DNA of 64,000 bases from Pedobacter xixiisoli (lineage in GTDB: Bacteria; Bacteroidota; Bacteroidia; Sphingobacteriales; Sphingobacteriaceae). Every line of letters starts with the position of its first letter. The first letter of the stretch is position 1. Shown in pieces: positions 63,654 through 64,000 of this stretch. Location: NCBI RefSeq assembly GCF_900215335.1, contig NZ_OCMT01000002.1, forward strand, positions 1 to 64,000, in the 5' to 3' direction. The notes under the pieces were generated by a model, which was given only the letters and a program-made list of their open reading frames with translations, ran no database searches and was not told the DNA's origin. Made by a program: the position numbers and the translations under genes.

Positions 63654-64000
63654 TTAGAAAAATTCTGCTTCCACCAATCTTACCGGCACGTCTCCTGTAT
63701 CGTCTAATCTTAAAATACCTGTAAGATGTATAGTTTTACCGGTAAAGGCAATTGGTTGCTTAGACTCTACGTAAATCATCGCTGGTATGCCATTAGCCCC
63801 ACAAAAATTGCATTGGTTAACGGGCAATGGCGACAGCAAAAAGGTATGGTGCGTTTTTCTGGCCTTTACCGGAATTAGATAGCCCTCCAGATCAAAAGGC
63901 TTATCCTTAAATCTTTTTACTGATTCGCTATAAACAGGAGAAAACTGATTTTTATCGTTGAGTACATAATTGATCGTAGCTAATATAGACCAGTTGAGTG
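63654..64000 (-). CDS. Secreted protein with CxxC motif, 5' partial (DUF3299-like)
   Basis: The frame is open to the window edge, so the N-terminus is missing; about 115 residues remain: LATINYVLNDKNQFSPVYSE, KPFDLEGYLIPVKARKTHHT, FLLSPLPVNQCNFCGANGIP, AMIYVESKQPI and FTGKTIHLTGILRLDDTGD. The plan 'LxGYxIPxxxxxxxxxFLLSxxPxxxCxFCG' followed by 'xGxLxL' is that of a DUF3299-like family in Bacteroidota, often found in clusters with metal-related transporters. The CxxC may bind metal or be redox-active. Function unknown. Confidence 0.65.
   Translation of the reverse strand, partial: LNWSILATINYVLNDKNQFSPVYSESVKRFKDKPFDLEGYLIPVKARKTHHTFLLSPLPVNQCNFCGANGIPAMIYVESKQPIAFTGKTIHLTGILRLDDTGDVPVRLVEAEFF

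Overview
The window looks like chromosome from a member of the Bacteroidota, most likely family Sphingobacteriaceae (Pedobacter-like). The grounds are the low-to-moderate GC, a type IX secretion adhesin/PorP/OmpA operon, two complete ECF sigma - FecR - SusC - SusD loci, many Cys-anchored lipoproteins of the 'SCKK' type, and TTG/TANNTTTG-style promoters. No rRNA, tRNA or CRISPR array was seen.

Layout. 1-6.1 kb: a T9SS operon made of a type-B sorted adhesin (cut by the left edge), PorP/SprF and an OmpA-PD40-TPR protein. 6.1-10.7 kb: a truncated STAS protein, a lipocalin-like lipoprotein and a large GAF-PAS histidine kinase. 10.5-13.1 kb: a graveyard of mobile DNA with a frameshifted small gene, a frameshifted TraG/VirD4-type coupling protein and the C-terminal end of a serine recombinase. 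13.8-26.7 kb: polysaccharide utilisation locus 1 (PUL1) on the minus strand: ECF sigma, FecR, SusC, SusD, two GH20 beta-hexosaminidases and two surface lipoproteins. This points to a glycan with terminal GlcNAc or GalNAc.

27-40 kb is a stress/ion-resistance island in visible decay: Hsp20, CspA, DUF892, two receiver-only regulators, a CLC-F fluoride exporter behind a promoter and fluoride riboswitch, a wrecked enolase gene downstream in the same unit, NhaA, a broken K+ channel, a LytTR two-component pair, a beheaded ACR3 arsenite exporter and an IS110 remnant. ClC-F, enolase and NhaA are all families known to sit under fluoride riboswitches, so this is best read as an eroding fluoride-resistance module.

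40-57 kb: PUL2, again ECF sigma - FecR - SusC - SusD, but with unusual cargo: two phosphodiester glycosidases (NAGPA domain), a secreted phospholipase-D-like protein with a T9SS tail, an exported Gfo/Idh/MocA oxidoreductase and an exported sugar-isomerase-like TIM barrel. No classical glycoside hydrolase is present. I infer a locus for phosphodiester-linked glycopolymers (teichoic-acid-like or phosphate-containing capsule), perhaps coupled to redox (3-keto) sugar cleavage. This is the strongest candidate for an undescribed system in the window.

57-64 kb: a PAS/HisKA protein without an ATPase domain; a second scar holding another copy of the recombinase 3' tail, its terminator and a 17-base motif also found at 13.1 kb; then an ABC exporter (ATPase plus two DUF3526 permeases), a His/Cys-rich small protein and a partial Cys-motif protein that runs off the right edge.
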